Under the pieces are notes generated by a model. That model was not told the DNA's origin. It ran no database searches and saw only the letters and a program-made list of their open reading frames with translations. This document shows, piece after piece, positions 51,256-60,097 of a stretch of 64,000 bases of DNA (the stretch's first letter is position 1; each line of letters starts with the position of its first letter). This DNA is from Micromonospora gifhornensis (GTDB lineage: Bacteria; Actinomycetota; Actinomycetes; Mycobacteriales; Micromonosporaceae): positions 25,027 through 89,026 of the forward strand of contig NZ_BOPA01000025.1 of the NCBI RefSeq assembly GCF_016863515.1. The letters are read 5' to 3'. Made by a program: the position numbers and the translations under genes.

Positions 51256-52458
51256 TTGCTGCTAGATCCCGCCCCCCGGTACCAGGGCCACAGGTCGTAC
51301 TCGTACCTGGAGCCGCACTCGGACTACCGGGTGTTCGAGCTGGCCAAGGAAGTCGGTCGGGTGCCGGAGCACGACCTCGGCCTGACCGACGCCCAGCGTG
51401 CGCGGGTGACCCGGCTGCTCACCGAGCACACCGCCATCTCGCTGCACGAGCACCCGGTGATCCTGCCCGAGGACGTCCGTGAGCTGCGCGCCTACAACCG
51501 GACCGCGCGCCAGCGCACCGGCTACGAGGGTCTGGCCCGCTCCGGCCTGACCGCCGTCTTCGACAACTTCATGGCCGGCGCCTCCTGCGTGACAAGCGAG
51601 AACGGTTGGAAGTGGAACGACCTCATCTACGCCCTCGGGATGCGGATGAGTGACCTCTACAAGCAGGACCACGTCTTCCTGGCCACATCGCTGGCCGACA
51701 TCCACGCGGCCAAGCGGGACGGCCGGCTGGCGCTGGTCGCCGGGCTGGAGTGCAGCAGCCCGATCGAGAACGAACTGGACCGCATCGACATCCTGTACGG
51801 CTTCGGTGTCCGTCAGCTCGGCATCGCCTACAGCCAGGCGAACATGCTCGGCGGTGGCCTGTCCGAGAAGCACGACGGTGGGCTGACCCACTTCGGGCGG
51901 CGCGCGGTGGACCGGATGAACAAGCTCGGCATCGCCATCGACATCTCGCACTCCGGCGACCAGACCTGTCTGGACGTCATCGAGGCCAGCCGGGTGCCGG
52001 TGTTCATCACCCACGCCGGTGCCCGCGCGGTGTGGGACACCTCCCGGATGAAGCCGGACGAGGTGATCCGGGCCTGCGCCGAGCGCGGTGGCGTGATCGG
52101 CATCGAGGCCGCCCCGCACACCACGCTCTCCGAGGCGCACAAGCACCACTCGATCGAGTCGGTGATGGACCACTTCACGTACTGCGTCGACCTGGTCGGC
52201 ATCGACCACGTCACCTTTGGACCGGACACGATGTTCGGTGACCACGTCGGGGTGCACAACACCTACGCCGGCAACTACGCCCACGACGCCGGCAACCGGC
52301 CGGAGCACCCTCGGGTGGAGTACGTGTCCGGCGTGGAGAACCCGGGCGAGGCGTTCGGCAACATCGTCGGCTGGCTGGTCAAGCACGACTACTCCGACGA
52401 CGAGATCGCCAAGGTGATCGGCGGCAACACGATCAGGGTGCTTGAGCAGGTCTGGTGA
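51256..52458 (+). CDS. Membrane dipeptidase (peptidase M19), second copy
   Basis: The 400-residue paralogue of the protein at 42513 is the same length and identical over long runs such as DRIDILYGFGVRQ and the stretch around DISHSGDQT. It shows the same SLHEHP in the first metal motif, GLECSSPIENELDRID, FITHAGARAVWD and GVIGIEAAPHTT. The main differences are in the N-terminal ~15 residues and near 315-330 (VHNTYAGNYAHDAGNRPE). The start is TTG 51256, after AAGGAGAAG. Two copies bracketing one transporter suggest enzymes with different dipeptide preferences. Confidence 0.88.
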   Translation: MLLDPAPRYQGHRSYSYLEPHSDYRVFELAKEVGRVPEHDLGLTDAQRARVTRLLTEHTAISLHEHPVILPEDVRELRAYNRTARQRTGYEGLARSGLTAVFDNFMAGASCVTSENGWKWNDLIYALGMRMSDLYKQDHVFLATSLADIHAAKRDGRLALVAGLECSSPIENELDRIDILYGFGVRQLGIAYSQANMLGGGLSEKHDGGLTHFGRRAVDRMNKLGIAIDISHSGDQTCLDVIEASRVPVFITHAGARAVWDTSRMKPDEVIRACAERGGVIGIEAAPHTTLSEAHKHHSIESVMDHFTYCVDLVGIDHVTFGPDTMFGDHVGVHNTYAGNYAHDAGNRPEHPRVEYVSGVENPGEAFGNIVGWLVKHDYSDDEIAKVIGGNTIRVLEQVW

Positions 52459-52540
52459 CCTTCCGGCCGATCGGCCGGGCAGGCACCGACGAACTAAACT
52501 CCCTAGGCCGTCGACGGCGGGAACGATGAGGTGAGGGTGG

Positions 52541-53287
52541 ATGGCTCGGCGCGAAACCGCGCTACAAGCGGCGCACGGCCGACTCCGGGAGCTGATCGGC
52601 AGTGAGTTCCGCTCGGGCGACAAGCTGCCCAACGAGCGGGACCTGGCCGAGCGGCTGGAGGTCAGCCGGGCCACCGTACGCGAGGTGCTCGGCCAGCTCG
52701 CGGCCGAGGGAGTGGTGACCCGTACCTGGGGAATCGGCACCTTCGTGCACGACGGCGCCGAGCGGGTGCCGGTGTCGATCAGCGATGTCACCGCGCTGCG
52801 GGACCGGATCACCGCCTCCGGCCACCGGCCGACCCTTCAGGACGCCGCAGTCAGCCGGGCCACCTGCCCGCCTGACTGCGCGAAGGTCCTCGGGTTGGCG
52901 CCGGAGGCACCGGTGTGGCGGGTCGACCGACTCTTCGCCGTGGACGGCGTCCCCGCCGCCTGGATCCGCGACCACCTGCCGCTGAGCTTCGACGGCCGTG
53001 ACCTCGACCCGTCCGGGCTGGTCAGCATCGACCTGGACATGTTCGAGTTCCTGGCCAGCGCCACCGGCATGCCGGTGTGCCGGGCCGAGATCGAACTCGC
53101 CGCCGTTCTCGCCGACGAGGAGTCGACGGCCCGGCTCGGCGTGGCGGTCGGGCATCCGTTGATCACCGCAACCCAGATCGGGTACGGCAGCAACGGCGCG
53201 GCCCTCTTCCACGGGCATTTCACGGTACGCACCGACGTGCTGACCCTGAAGCTCAGCCGAGGCGGGGACCCTCAGCCCACCCGGTGA
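52541..53287 (+). CDS. GntR-family regulator with UTRA ligand-binding domain
   Basis: The 248-residue protein has an N-terminal winged helix (DKLPNERDLAERLEVSRATV, then REVLGQLAAEGVVTRTWGIGTFV) and a UTRA effector domain (from ~residue 90: VWRVDRLFAVDGVPAAWIRD). This is the HutC/FarR branch of GntR. It is 82 bp after the second dipeptidase and may have its own promoter (TAAACT at ~52494). It likely represses the peptide operon until a substrate or product is bound. The palindrome at 42460 is its candidate operator. Confidence 0.88.
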   Translation: MARRETALQAAHGRLRELIGSEFRSGDKLPNERDLAERLEVSRATVREVLGQLAAEGVVTRTWGIGTFVHDGAERVPVSISDVTALRDRITASGHRPTLQDAAVSRATCPPDCAKVLGLAPEAPVWRVDRLFAVDGVPAAWIRDHLPLSFDGRDLDPSGLVSIDLDMFEFLASATGMPVCRAEIELAAVLADEESTARLGVAVGHPLITATQIGYGSNGAALFHGHFTVRTDVLTLKLSRGGDPQPTR

Positions 53288-53310
53288 CCATGCTGCTCCG
53301 ACAAACGGCC

Positions 53311-53351
53311 CGACGCCCGGGGACCGGTGATTGACCGGTACCCGGGCGTCG
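53311..53351. terminator. Bidirectional terminator between gntR and L,D-transpeptidase genes
   Basis: CGACGCCCGGGGACCGGT (53311-53328) pairs with ACCGGTACCCGGGCGTCG (53334-53351) with one mismatch and a 5-nt loop. It lies between convergent genes. Confidence 0.8.
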
Positions 53352-53389
53352 GCTCGATGGGGCGCAGCGGCTGATTCAGCGCGGCAGGC

Positions 53390-54718
53390 TCAGGGGGTGG
53401 CGCTGGCCGAGACGTCCGGGTCGGCCGACTCGTCCTCGGTCGTCCCGTCCTCGGTGGTCACGTCGTCTGCGGTCTCGTCGTCTGCGGTCTCGTCCTCGGC
53501 CGGCTCGTACGGCAGGGCGCTGCCCTTGACGTACTGCTCCCAGCTGACGTTCCAGTCCGTCCAGCCGTTGCCGAGCTGAAGCTTGCGCTCGGTGCCCTTC
53601 ACGACGATCGGGTCGCCGACCTTCGTGTTGTTGAACAGCCAGGCACCGTTGGCCATCGACACGTTCACGCAGCCGTGCGAGACGTTCGTGGTGCCCTGCT
53701 GCCCCTCCGACCAGGGCGCGGCGTGGATGAACTCGCCACCCCAGGTCAGCCGCTGGGCGTAGTCGATCTTCGTGCGGTACCCGTCCTCCGGGCCCAGCTC
53801 GTCGAACGTGTCGAAGACCGTCTTGCGCAGCTTCTCCATCACCACCATCGTGCCGCTGGACGACGGGGTGCTCTTCTTGCCCAGGCTCACCGGGATCGTC
53901 TTGATCGTCTCGCCGTCGCGGGTGACCACCATCCGCTTGGTGCTGTTGTCCACCGTCATGACCAGCTTCGGGCCGATCTTGATGTCGACGGTCAGATCCG
54001 CCCGGCCGTACCAGCCGTCGCCCAGCGGCAGCCCACCGGCCTGCACCCGGTACGACACCTTGCTCCCGGCCTTCCAGAACTCCTTGGGCCGGTAGCGGAC
54101 CTCGGTGGGGCTGACCCAGTGCCAGATGCCCTCCTGGGCCGGCGACGAGGTCACCGTCATCCGCCGCTGCACCTCGGGCCGGTACTTCTCCGGAATGGCC
54201 CGACCGAACTTCACGATCAGGGGCATGGCCACCCCGACAGTCTGGTCGTCACCGAGGAAACTGGTGATCCGGACCTGCTTGCTCGGCTGCTTCATCACGG
54301 TGAACGCGCTGGTGGCGGTCACCGGAAGGCCGTCGTCCCCGGTCGCGGTGACGGTGGCGGTGTACGACTCGCCGTACGACAACGCCTTCGCCGGCAGCCA
54401 GCTCTTACCGTCCTTGGCCAGGGTGCCCTTGACCTTCTTCCCGGCGGAGTCGGTCAACTCGACCGAGGTCTTCTCGGCCTCCTGAGCGGCGAAGGTGATG
54501 GCCGTGGCCGCCGGCACGTTCTTCGCGTCCGCGGCAGGCTCGCTGATGGTCACCGACGCCTTGGCGGCCGGCTGATCGGCACCGCCCTGCCAGCCCGGCG
54601 CATTGCCGTCGCCCTTACCGCCGCTGCCCGTGCAGGCGGAGGTCAGCGCCAACGCCACGGCGAGCATCCCCGCGGCGAGCACCCCCCGCCGCCGGTTGCG
54701 CTGGTCCCGAACTCGCAT
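53390..54718 (-). CDS. L,D-transpeptidase lipoprotein with Ig-like domains, copy 1
   Basis: The 442-residue protein has a lipoprotein signal (LAVALALTSACTG), two Ig-like domains (~residues 50-260) and a YkuD L,D-transpeptidase domain. The active site has HAAPW and the nucleophile SHGCVNVS. It makes 3-3 crosslinks in peptidoglycan, as do mycobacterial Ldt enzymes. The C-terminus adds a low-complexity acidic tail, AEDETADDETADDVTTEDGT, encoded by a TCGTCTGCGGTC tandem. It is followed by a terminator shared with gntR. Confidence 0.94.
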   Translation of the reverse strand: MRVRDQRNRRRGVLAAGMLAVALALTSACTGSGGKGDGNAPGWQGGADQPAAKASVTISEPAADAKNVPAATAITFAAQEAEKTSVELTDSAGKKVKGTLAKDGKSWLPAKALSYGESYTATVTATGDDGLPVTATSAFTVMKQPSKQVRITSFLGDDQTVGVAMPLIVKFGRAIPEKYRPEVQRRMTVTSSPAQEGIWHWVSPTEVRYRPKEFWKAGSKVSYRVQAGGLPLGDGWYGRADLTVDIKIGPKLVMTVDNSTKRMVVTRDGETIKTIPVSLGKKSTPSSSGTMVVMEKLRKTVFDTFDELGPEDGYRTKIDYAQRLTWGGEFIHAAPWSEGQQGTTNVSHGCVNVSMANGAWLFNNTKVGDPIVVKGTERKLQLGNGWTDWNVSWEQYVKGSALPYEPAEDETADDETADDVTTEDGTTEDESADPDVSASATP

Positions 54719-54843
54719 GGTGTCCTCACAGTCGTGGTCCGCTGCCCATCCACATCACAGACGCATCAGCTCACGTACCCGTTGCGGAGGGTGAACCGAA
54801 ACACCTGAAATTGGATGTCCGGATAGTGACATATCTGGCCCGG

Positions 54844-56097
54844 TCACAAGGCCGGACCGGCACCACCGTCCGGCACCGGCAGCGCGCTGCCCTTGACGAA
54901 CTCCGCCCAGCTCAGATCCCACGCCGTCCACCCGTTCCCGGCTGCCAACTTACGCTCGGTGCCGGTGATGGTGATCGGGTCGCCGATCTTCGTACGCTCG
55001 AAGAGCCACCTGGCGTTCGCCATGGAGACGTTCACGCAGCCGTGGGAGACATTCTGCCGCCCCTGCACGTTCTCCGACCAGGGCGCGGCGTGGATGTACT
55101 CGCCACCCCAGGTCAGCCGCTGAGCGAACTGGATGTCGGTGACGTACCGGTTCTCCGGGTCGGGGTCGTCCATCGTGTCGAAGACCGTCGCCTCCTTCTT
55201 CTCCATCACCACCAGGGTGCCACTGGAGGAAGGAGTCTTCGTCTTGCCGAGGCTCACCGGCAGCGTCTTGATCAGCTTGCCGTTCTCGTACACCCGCATC
55301 TGCTTGTCGGAGTTCGTCACCTTCATCTCGAACGCGGAGCCGATCTTGGCGGTGGCGGTCCGGTCGACGTTTCCGTACCGGCCGTTGCTCAGCGGGATAC
55401 CGGCCAGCGCGATGCGTACGGAGATCTTCGTGCCCGGCTTCCAGAACTCCGGCGCCCGGTAGTACGCCTGGGTGCCGTTGCCCACCCAGTGCCAGGCACC
55501 CGGCTGCGGCGGATCCGTCTGCACGAACATCCGCTTCTGCACCTTCGCCCGGTCCTTCTTGGCGATGCCCGGGTGGAACTCCGCCACCACCGGCATCGCC
55601 ACCCCGTACGTCCGGTCGTCGAACAGGTACAACCCGGAATTGATCACCGAGGCGGGCTTGGCCATCGTGGTGAAGGTGCTGGTGCCCTCGCTGACCGAGC
55701 CGTCCGGCTGGGTGGCGCTCACCGTGGCGGTGTAGCTGGTGGACCACTTCAGCGGCGCTGACGGCACCCACGAGGAGCCGTCCGTCCGCAGCTTGCCCTT
55801 GACCTTCTTGCCGTTGTCGGTGGTCAACGTCACCTTCGTGACCTTGCCCCCGTCCGGCAACTTGGCCCCGATCTCCGCGCTGACCGGACGGTCCTTCGCA
55901 CCGTCGGCCGGGCTCACCGTCAACGGCGGCCCAGCAGTCACCTCAGGGGTGCCCGGAGACGCCGAACCGGTGGCCGCCGGCTGCGTACCCTCCACGAACT
56001 GGGCCCCACTCGAATCGCTGCCGCAACCCGACAACGCCAGCGACGCCACCAGGCCCAGAACGCCCAGTAACGCCCCGGTCCGCGCGAACCTGCCCAT
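54844..56097 (-). CDS. L,D-transpeptidase lipoprotein with Ig-like domains, copy 2
   Basis: The ~417-residue paralogue of the neighbouring gene has a lipobox (SLALSGCGSD), Ig-like domains, then QRLTWGGEYIHAAPWSENVQ and the nucleophile motif SHGCVNVSMANARWLFE. It lacks the acidic tail of copy 1. I start it at ATG 56097 (MGRFARTG), with AGGGG just upstream. GTG codons further up are in frame. The 125 bp between the two copies suggest separate promoters. Confidence 0.93.
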   Translation of the reverse strand: MGRFARTGALLGVLGLVASLALSGCGSDSSGAQFVEGTQPAATGSASPGTPEVTAGPPLTVSPADGAKDRPVSAEIGAKLPDGGKVTKVTLTTDNGKKVKGKLRTDGSSWVPSAPLKWSTSYTATVSATQPDGSVSEGTSTFTTMAKPASVINSGLYLFDDRTYGVAMPVVAEFHPGIAKKDRAKVQKRMFVQTDPPQPGAWHWVGNGTQAYYRAPEFWKPGTKISVRIALAGIPLSNGRYGNVDRTATAKIGSAFEMKVTNSDKQMRVYENGKLIKTLPVSLGKTKTPSSSGTLVVMEKKEATVFDTMDDPDPENRYVTDIQFAQRLTWGGEYIHAAPWSENVQGRQNVSHGCVNVSMANARWLFERTKIGDPITITGTERKLAAGNGWTAWDLSWAEFVKGSALPVPDGGAGPAL

Positions 56098-56283
56098 CCC
56101 CACCCCTGTCTCACGCACCTGGCGGACATCGTGCCGTACCAGAGCCATCCGGCATCAGCCCGTCCCAAGCCTTGTGCGTGCTTGGTGCCGAATGTCCGCA
56201 CAACGTCGGCCGAAGGGATGACCCGGGTATCGGATTGGAACCCGGATCGCGGACCGTGCTAATGTCCTCCCCGTTGCCAACGA

Positions 56284-56359
56284 GCGCCGCTAGCTCAACT
56301 GGCAGAGCAGCGGACTCTTAATCCGCGGGTTCGGGGTTCGAGTCCCTGGCGGCGCACCA
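56284..56359 (+). tRNA. tRNA-Lys(CTT), copy 1
   Basis: The acceptor is GCGCCGC/GCGGCGC with A73 and encoded CCA. The anticodon stem GCGGA/TCCGC has loop CTCTTAA, giving anticodon CTT. A likely -10 TAATGT lies about 20 bp upstream, and CTCCCCGTTGCCAACGA directly precedes the gene. The sequence is identical to the copy at 57534. Confidence 0.95.
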
Positions 56360-56371
56360 GCAATCACACGA

Positions 56372-56398
56372 CAGGCCCGGTCCGGTGGACCGGGCCTG
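56372..56398 (+). terminator. Terminator after tRNA-Lys copy 1
   Basis: CAGGCCCGGTCC/GGACCGGGCCTG is a perfect 12-bp stem with a 3-nt loop, 12 bp after the tRNA. The following ATTCGTCTC is only mildly T-rich. Confidence 0.85.
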
Positions 56399-56482
56399 AT
56401 TCGTCTCCCCACGACTCGGATCACGACGCCGGGAGATCCGGATCCTGGCGGCGGCCACCCGGCCGGCGGCCAGAATGAGGCG

Positions 56483-57457
56483 ATGCGAGCCGCCTACATC
56501 GAGCGCCCGGGGCCGGTCACCGAGATCCGCTACGGCGACCTGCCGGCGCCCCGCCCCGGCCCGACCGACGTCCTCGTCGACCTTGTCGCCACCACTGTCA
56601 ACCACGTCGACACCTTCGTCCGCTCCGGGGCGTACCCGACGCCGCTGCCGATGCCCTTCGTAGTCGGCCGCGACCTGGTCGGCCGGGTCGTCGAGACCGG
56701 TCCCGGCACCGCCGGCTTCCACCCCGGCGACCTGGTCTGGTGCAACAGCCTGGGGTACGACGGCCGGCAGGGCGCCGCCGCCGAGCAGGCAGTGGTACCG
56801 GTGGAGCGGCTCTACCGATTGCCGGAGGGGGTAGCTGCGGCGACTGCCGTCACCGTGGCCCACCCCGGCGCGACCGCGTACCTGGCGCTCTTCGTGCACG
56901 GCCGGCTGCGGGTGGGGGAGACCGTGGTGGTGGCCGGTGGCGGCGGCAACGTCGGGGCGGCCCTGGTCGCCTTCGCCGCCGCGGCTGGTGCCCGGGTGGT
57001 GGCCACCGCGTCACCACGGGACGCGGAGTTCTGCCGGCGGACCGGAGCCACCGAGGTGCTCGACCACCACGCCCCCGGCCTGGCCGACCGGCTCCGGGCG
57101 GCCTGCCCCGACGGCATCGACGTCTACCTCGACACCTCCGGGCACAACGACCTCGAAACGGTGGTGGACCTGCTCGCGCTGCGAGGGCGGATCGTGCTGC
57201 TCGCCGGCGCCCGGTCCCGGCCGGTGCTGCCGGTCGGGGCGCTCTACATGAACGACCGCAGCGTGATCGGCTTCGTCATCTCCCACGCCAGCACCGCCGA
57301 ACTGGCCGAGGCCGCCGCCGCGGTCAACCGGATGCTCGCCGCCGGGCGGCTCGCCCCGCGCGCGGTGGTGCCGCTGCCGCTGTCCCAGGTCGCCGAGGCG
57401 CACCACATGATCGAGCAGGGCGAGCTGCGCGGACGGCGCGCCGTGATCACAGCGTGA
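56483..57457 (+). CDS. NADPH:quinone reductase, zinc-free MDR family
   Basis: The 324-residue protein is a medium-chain dehydrogenase/reductase of the quinone oxidoreductase type. It has the GroES-like domain with RDLVGRVVETGPG, no catalytic zinc cysteine cluster, and a Rossmann NADP-binding domain with VVVAGGGGNVGAALVAFAAA. Such enzymes reduce quinones or enones. It sits alone between two identical tRNA-Lys genes. The start is ATG 56483, with no strong Shine-Dalgarno. Confidence 0.88.
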   Translation: MRAAYIERPGPVTEIRYGDLPAPRPGPTDVLVDLVATTVNHVDTFVRSGAYPTPLPMPFVVGRDLVGRVVETGPGTAGFHPGDLVWCNSLGYDGRQGAAAEQAVVPVERLYRLPEGVAAATAVTVAHPGATAYLALFVHGRLRVGETVVVAGGGGNVGAALVAFAAAAGARVVATASPRDAEFCRRTGATEVLDHHAPGLADRLRAACPDGIDVYLDTSGHNDLETVVDLLALRGRIVLLAGARSRPVLPVGALYMNDRSVIGFVISHASTAELAEAAAAVNRMLAAGRLAPRAVVPLPLSQVAEAHHMIEQGELRGRRAVITA

Positions 57458-57533
57458 ACGTCCCCGAGCGGATACGCCTCCTGGCGGCGGGCCCGACCAG
57501 CGGCCTGCTATCGTTTCTCCCCGTTGCCAACGA

Positions 57534-57609
57534 GCGCCGCTAGCTCAACTGGCAGAGCAGCGGACTCTTAATCCGCGGGTTCGGGGTTCGAGTCCCTGGC
57601 GGCGCACCA
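57534..57609 (+). tRNA. tRNA-Lys(CTT), copy 2
   Basis: The 76 nt are identical to the gene at 56284, including CCA, and the 17 bp before it (CTCCCCGTTGCCAACGA) are also the same. A -10-like TATCGT lies in the equivalent place. The duplication flanks the quinone reductase gene. Confidence 0.95.
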
Positions 57610-57615
57610 ACGATC

Positions 57616-57654
57616 AAGGCCCTGGCCTGGTGGTTCACACCCGGCCGGGGCCTT
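57616..57654. terminator. Hairpin after tRNA-Lys copy 2, overlapping the convergent stop
   Basis: AAGGCCCTGGCC (57616-57627) pairs with GGCCGGGGCCTT (57643-57654) with one G-T. It can end transcription from the tRNA and from the minus-strand CoaD-like gene, whose stop codon lies in the loop. Confidence 0.75.
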
Positions 57655-58162
57655 CTTCGGGTTTGTGGGTGGCGGGTGGTCGCTCTTCGGCGTTCAGAGA
57701 AGGACGGTCCGACTGAGCCGCGCGGTATGCGCGTGCGGCCGTGGACGACGTGGCGGCCAACTGCGGACGGGCCGGCAACCAGACGGTCTGGATGCCGAGT
57801 GTCTCGTTCATCGCTGCGAGTTGGTATTCGTGGTGAAAGTCTGCGGCCGTACGCAAGCCGCGAACGATGACCGTCGCGCCACGGCGCAGGCAGTAGGCGG
57901 TGGTCAGGCCGGTCCAGGTGTCCACCTCGACGTTGCCCCACGCTGACGGCATGGCCTCACGCACCTGTACGGCCCTGGTTGTGGCCTCGGCGGTGGGCTG
58001 CTTGTCGGCGTTCACCGCCAGCAGCACGATGATCTGGTCGAACATCACCCGGGCGCGGGCCAGCAGATCGAGGTGCCCCGGGGTGAACGGATCGAACGTG
58101 CCGGGATAGACGGCAAGCGAACCGTGCACCGGAACCACTCCACGATCCGGCGTTGCCGTCAC
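57635..58162 (-). CDS. CoaD-like nucleotidyltransferase (phosphopantetheine adenylyltransferase family)
   Basis: The ~175-residue protein has the nucleotidyltransferase core AVYPGTFDPFTPGHLDLLAR, with the T/HxGH motif, VIVRGLRTAADFHHEYQLAA and a late TSSTAARAYR in place of the CoaD ISSSxVR. CoaD makes dephospho-CoA, but this protein diverges from the housekeeping form. It lies beside an XRE regulator and a folate-type ligase, so it may be an accessory nucleotidyltransferase. I start it at GTG 58162 with GGGAG upstream. The open frame continues above without similarity. Confidence 0.75.
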   Translation of the reverse strand: MTATPDRGVVPVHGSLAVYPGTFDPFTPGHLDLLARARVMFDQIIVLLAVNADKQPTAEATTRAVQVREAMPSAWGNVEVDTWTGLTTAYCLRRGATVIVRGLRTAADFHHEYQLAAMNETLGIQTVWLPARPQLAATSSTAARAYRAAQSDRPSLNAEERPPATHKPEEGPGRV

Positions 58163-58185
58163 CGAGACTCCCACCACAACGATGA

Positions 58186-58893
58186 TCAGTGCAGAACTGG
58201 GATGTTGTCGAGCTGATCCGGACGAAGGTGCTCCCTGAGGATGCCGGAAGGGCGCTCCCGGTCGGGTGCGCATGCAACGACTTCGCCGGGTGTGATCGCG
58301 TAGTCCACGCTGAAGTCGTGACCAGCGTCAGGTAGTTCCTCGTCGAGGAGTTGGCTCTGGTGGATCGTGGTGGCAATGACGGTCTCCGTGGTCACGAGCC
58401 CGGCCTCGGTCAGGAGCGCGATCTCCAAGTCGGAGTAGCCGGCTCCCTTGCCGACCCGTACGCCATTACGTCGGCTGATCGCGACGCTCCCGCAGACGAT
58501 CATGTCCACCGGTTGCATGTCCTCGGGGCCGACCGTCGGGGCGTTATCGGGCGCACCCTTGCTCGTGGCCGCAGTCTCGAAGGGGCTCTCCAAGACAGCT
58601 GGGTCGAGTAGGTAGAAGGGCTTCGGTGTGGCGAGTCGCGGGACCGCCATGTAAAGCAGCTTGCCCTCCTGAAGGGCGCGCACCCGGACCGGCAGCTGGG
58701 CTCGGTCGGGATTGCACTTGATGACACGTGCCTGCTTCCAAGCTTCCAGTTCTGCGAGCCGAGCTGCTGCATCTTCCTTGCCGACAAAGTCGGGGATGTG
58801 GCCGTGCACCCCGGGTGGTGCGGCACCCTCGCGTTCGAGGAGATCCCAGACACGTCGCCGGACAGATTGCTTGGCATCGTCGGTGCTTGTCAC
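58186..58893 (-). CDS. 5-formyltetrahydrofolate cyclo-ligase-like protein
   Basis: The 235-residue protein has the MTHFS fold with the phosphate/ATP loop NGVRVGKGAGYSDLEIALLT and the C-terminal TTIHQSQLLDEELPDAGHDF region. It resembles the MTHFSD branch rather than the short bacterial cyclo-ligase. Classical enzymes convert 5-formyl-THF to 5,10-methenyl-THF using ATP. Activity here is uncertain because of that divergence. The start is GTG 58893, 10 bp downstream of the XRE gene's stop, so they are likely co-transcribed. Confidence 0.8.
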   Translation of the reverse strand: MTSTDDAKQSVRRRVWDLLEREGAAPPGVHGHIPDFVGKEDAAARLAELEAWKQARVIKCNPDRAQLPVRVRALQEGKLLYMAVPRLATPKPFYLLDPAVLESPFETAATSKGAPDNAPTVGPEDMQPVDMIVCGSVAISRRNGVRVGKGAGYSDLEIALLTEAGLVTTETVIATTIHQSQLLDEELPDAGHDFSVDYAITPGEVVACAPDRERPSGILREHLRPDQLDNIPVLH

Positions 58894-58903
58894 GCTGATG
58901 CTC

Positions 58904-60097
58904 CTACGGGGTCATGAGGGTGAGGAGTCGGTCGTTGACATCTTGAACCGACGGTTGATCGCTCCAGGGACGCAGCTGGCGGGCGGCTGCGAAGGCGAGA
59001 GTAAGGCCACCGCCGGCGCGGGTCCGCTCGATGACATCGATGCTCAGATGCAGGTGGGAGACGGCGGTGTCGAGGTCGCCGTGACGGATGTTGGCGAGGG
59101 CGAGATTGCCGAGGATGACGGCTGTCGACTTGCGGCGTGCGGCGACGAGTTGATGAGCCTCCTCCAACGCTTTGATCGCCTCGGTCGGCTTGTTCAACGA
59201 CAACCAGCAGGAGCCCGCGAGTCGCGCGTGATGGCTGGGACAGTAGAGCGCTGAGGCCGGATCCTGCGGACTCACCGCAGTGAAGTGATTCTCGGCGGCT
59301 CCAAGGGCCTCAGCGCATTCTCGAACCTGGCCGAGCATCGCGTGTGCCTCGGCGCGGTGCAGTTGGGCGAGGCCAGCGAGCACGCGGCTGTCGCGGCGGC
59401 TCACCGCTGCGGCTTGCGTGGTCAGGGCGACGGCGGCGGTTGGCTGCCTGGTGCCGTAGAGCGCGAGGTAACTCTTGCGAAGTATGGCGTTGGCCTCGGC
59501 AGCGGTGTCGCGGGCTTCTCGCGCGGCCTTGATCGCCTGGTCGAAGTAGGCGGCGCTGGCGGCGTGGTCGTGTCGCTGGGTGGCGTCCCACACCAGTTGG
59601 CCCATCAGTGTGGCCGCTTCGGCGATCGCTGAAGCCAACTCGCGCTGAACTGAGCCGGCCCCAGCGTACTGGCGCAGGAAGACCGCCTGGCCGTGCAACT
59701 GTGCCGCTTCTGCGAGCAAGAGGGTTGAAGGAGTCTGGTCGTAGCGCTCGTCAAGATGCCGCACACGCTCCCGCAGGTGTGCGACGGCGACCAGGTCGAC
59801 GCGACCAGGCTGCCGCAGCGCGTAGTCGAGACGTCCGTCGAGCGTGACGGACGGCGGACAGGTGTCGGCCAACAGATCGGACAGTTCCTCTACGGACACG
59901 TTGAGCGCTGTGGCCAGGTGTGGGCGGTGCCAGGGCTGTGGGTCGGTCTCTGCCCGCTCCCACCGCACGACAGTGGAACGATCAACTCCGAGGACCTCGG
60001 CGAGGCGTTCCTGGCTGAGGCCGATCGCCTTGCGTCGCTGCGCCAGCCGATACCGCCGCGAGCCCGGCACGCGCCGCCCATTTCCGCCACCGCCCAT
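58904..60097 (-). CDS. XRE-family regulator with TPR-like C-terminal domain
   Basis: The ~397-residue protein has an N-terminal XRE helix-turn-helix (YRLAQRRKAIGLSQERLAEV, then DRSTVVRWERAETDPQPW) and a long alpha-helical C-terminal domain with repeats such as AAYFDQAIKAAREARDTAAE and AIKALEEAHQLVAARR. This layout is common in actinomycete regulators that sense a peptide or small ligand. ATG 60097 is the first good family start. ATG 60129 and GTG 60100 are alternatives, and no clear Shine-Dalgarno exists. It is divergent from the interrupted small gene. Confidence 0.82.
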   Translation of the reverse strand: MGGGGNGRRVPGSRRYRLAQRRKAIGLSQERLAEVLGVDRSTVVRWERAETDPQPWHRPHLATALNVSVEELSDLLADTCPPSVTLDGRLDYALRQPGRVDLVAVAHLRERVRHLDERYDQTPSTLLLAEAAQLHGQAVFLRQYAGAGSVQRELASAIAEAATLMGQLVWDATQRHDHAASAAYFDQAIKAAREARDTAAEANAILRKSYLALYGTRQPTAAVALTTQAAAVSRRDSRVLAGLAQLHRAEAHAMLGQVRECAEALGAAENHFTAVSPQDPASALYCPSHHARLAGSCWLSLNKPTEAIKALEEAHQLVAARRKSTAVILGNLALANIRHGDLDTAVSHLHLSIDVIERTRAGGGLTLAFAAARQLRPWSDQPSVQDVNDRLLTLMTP

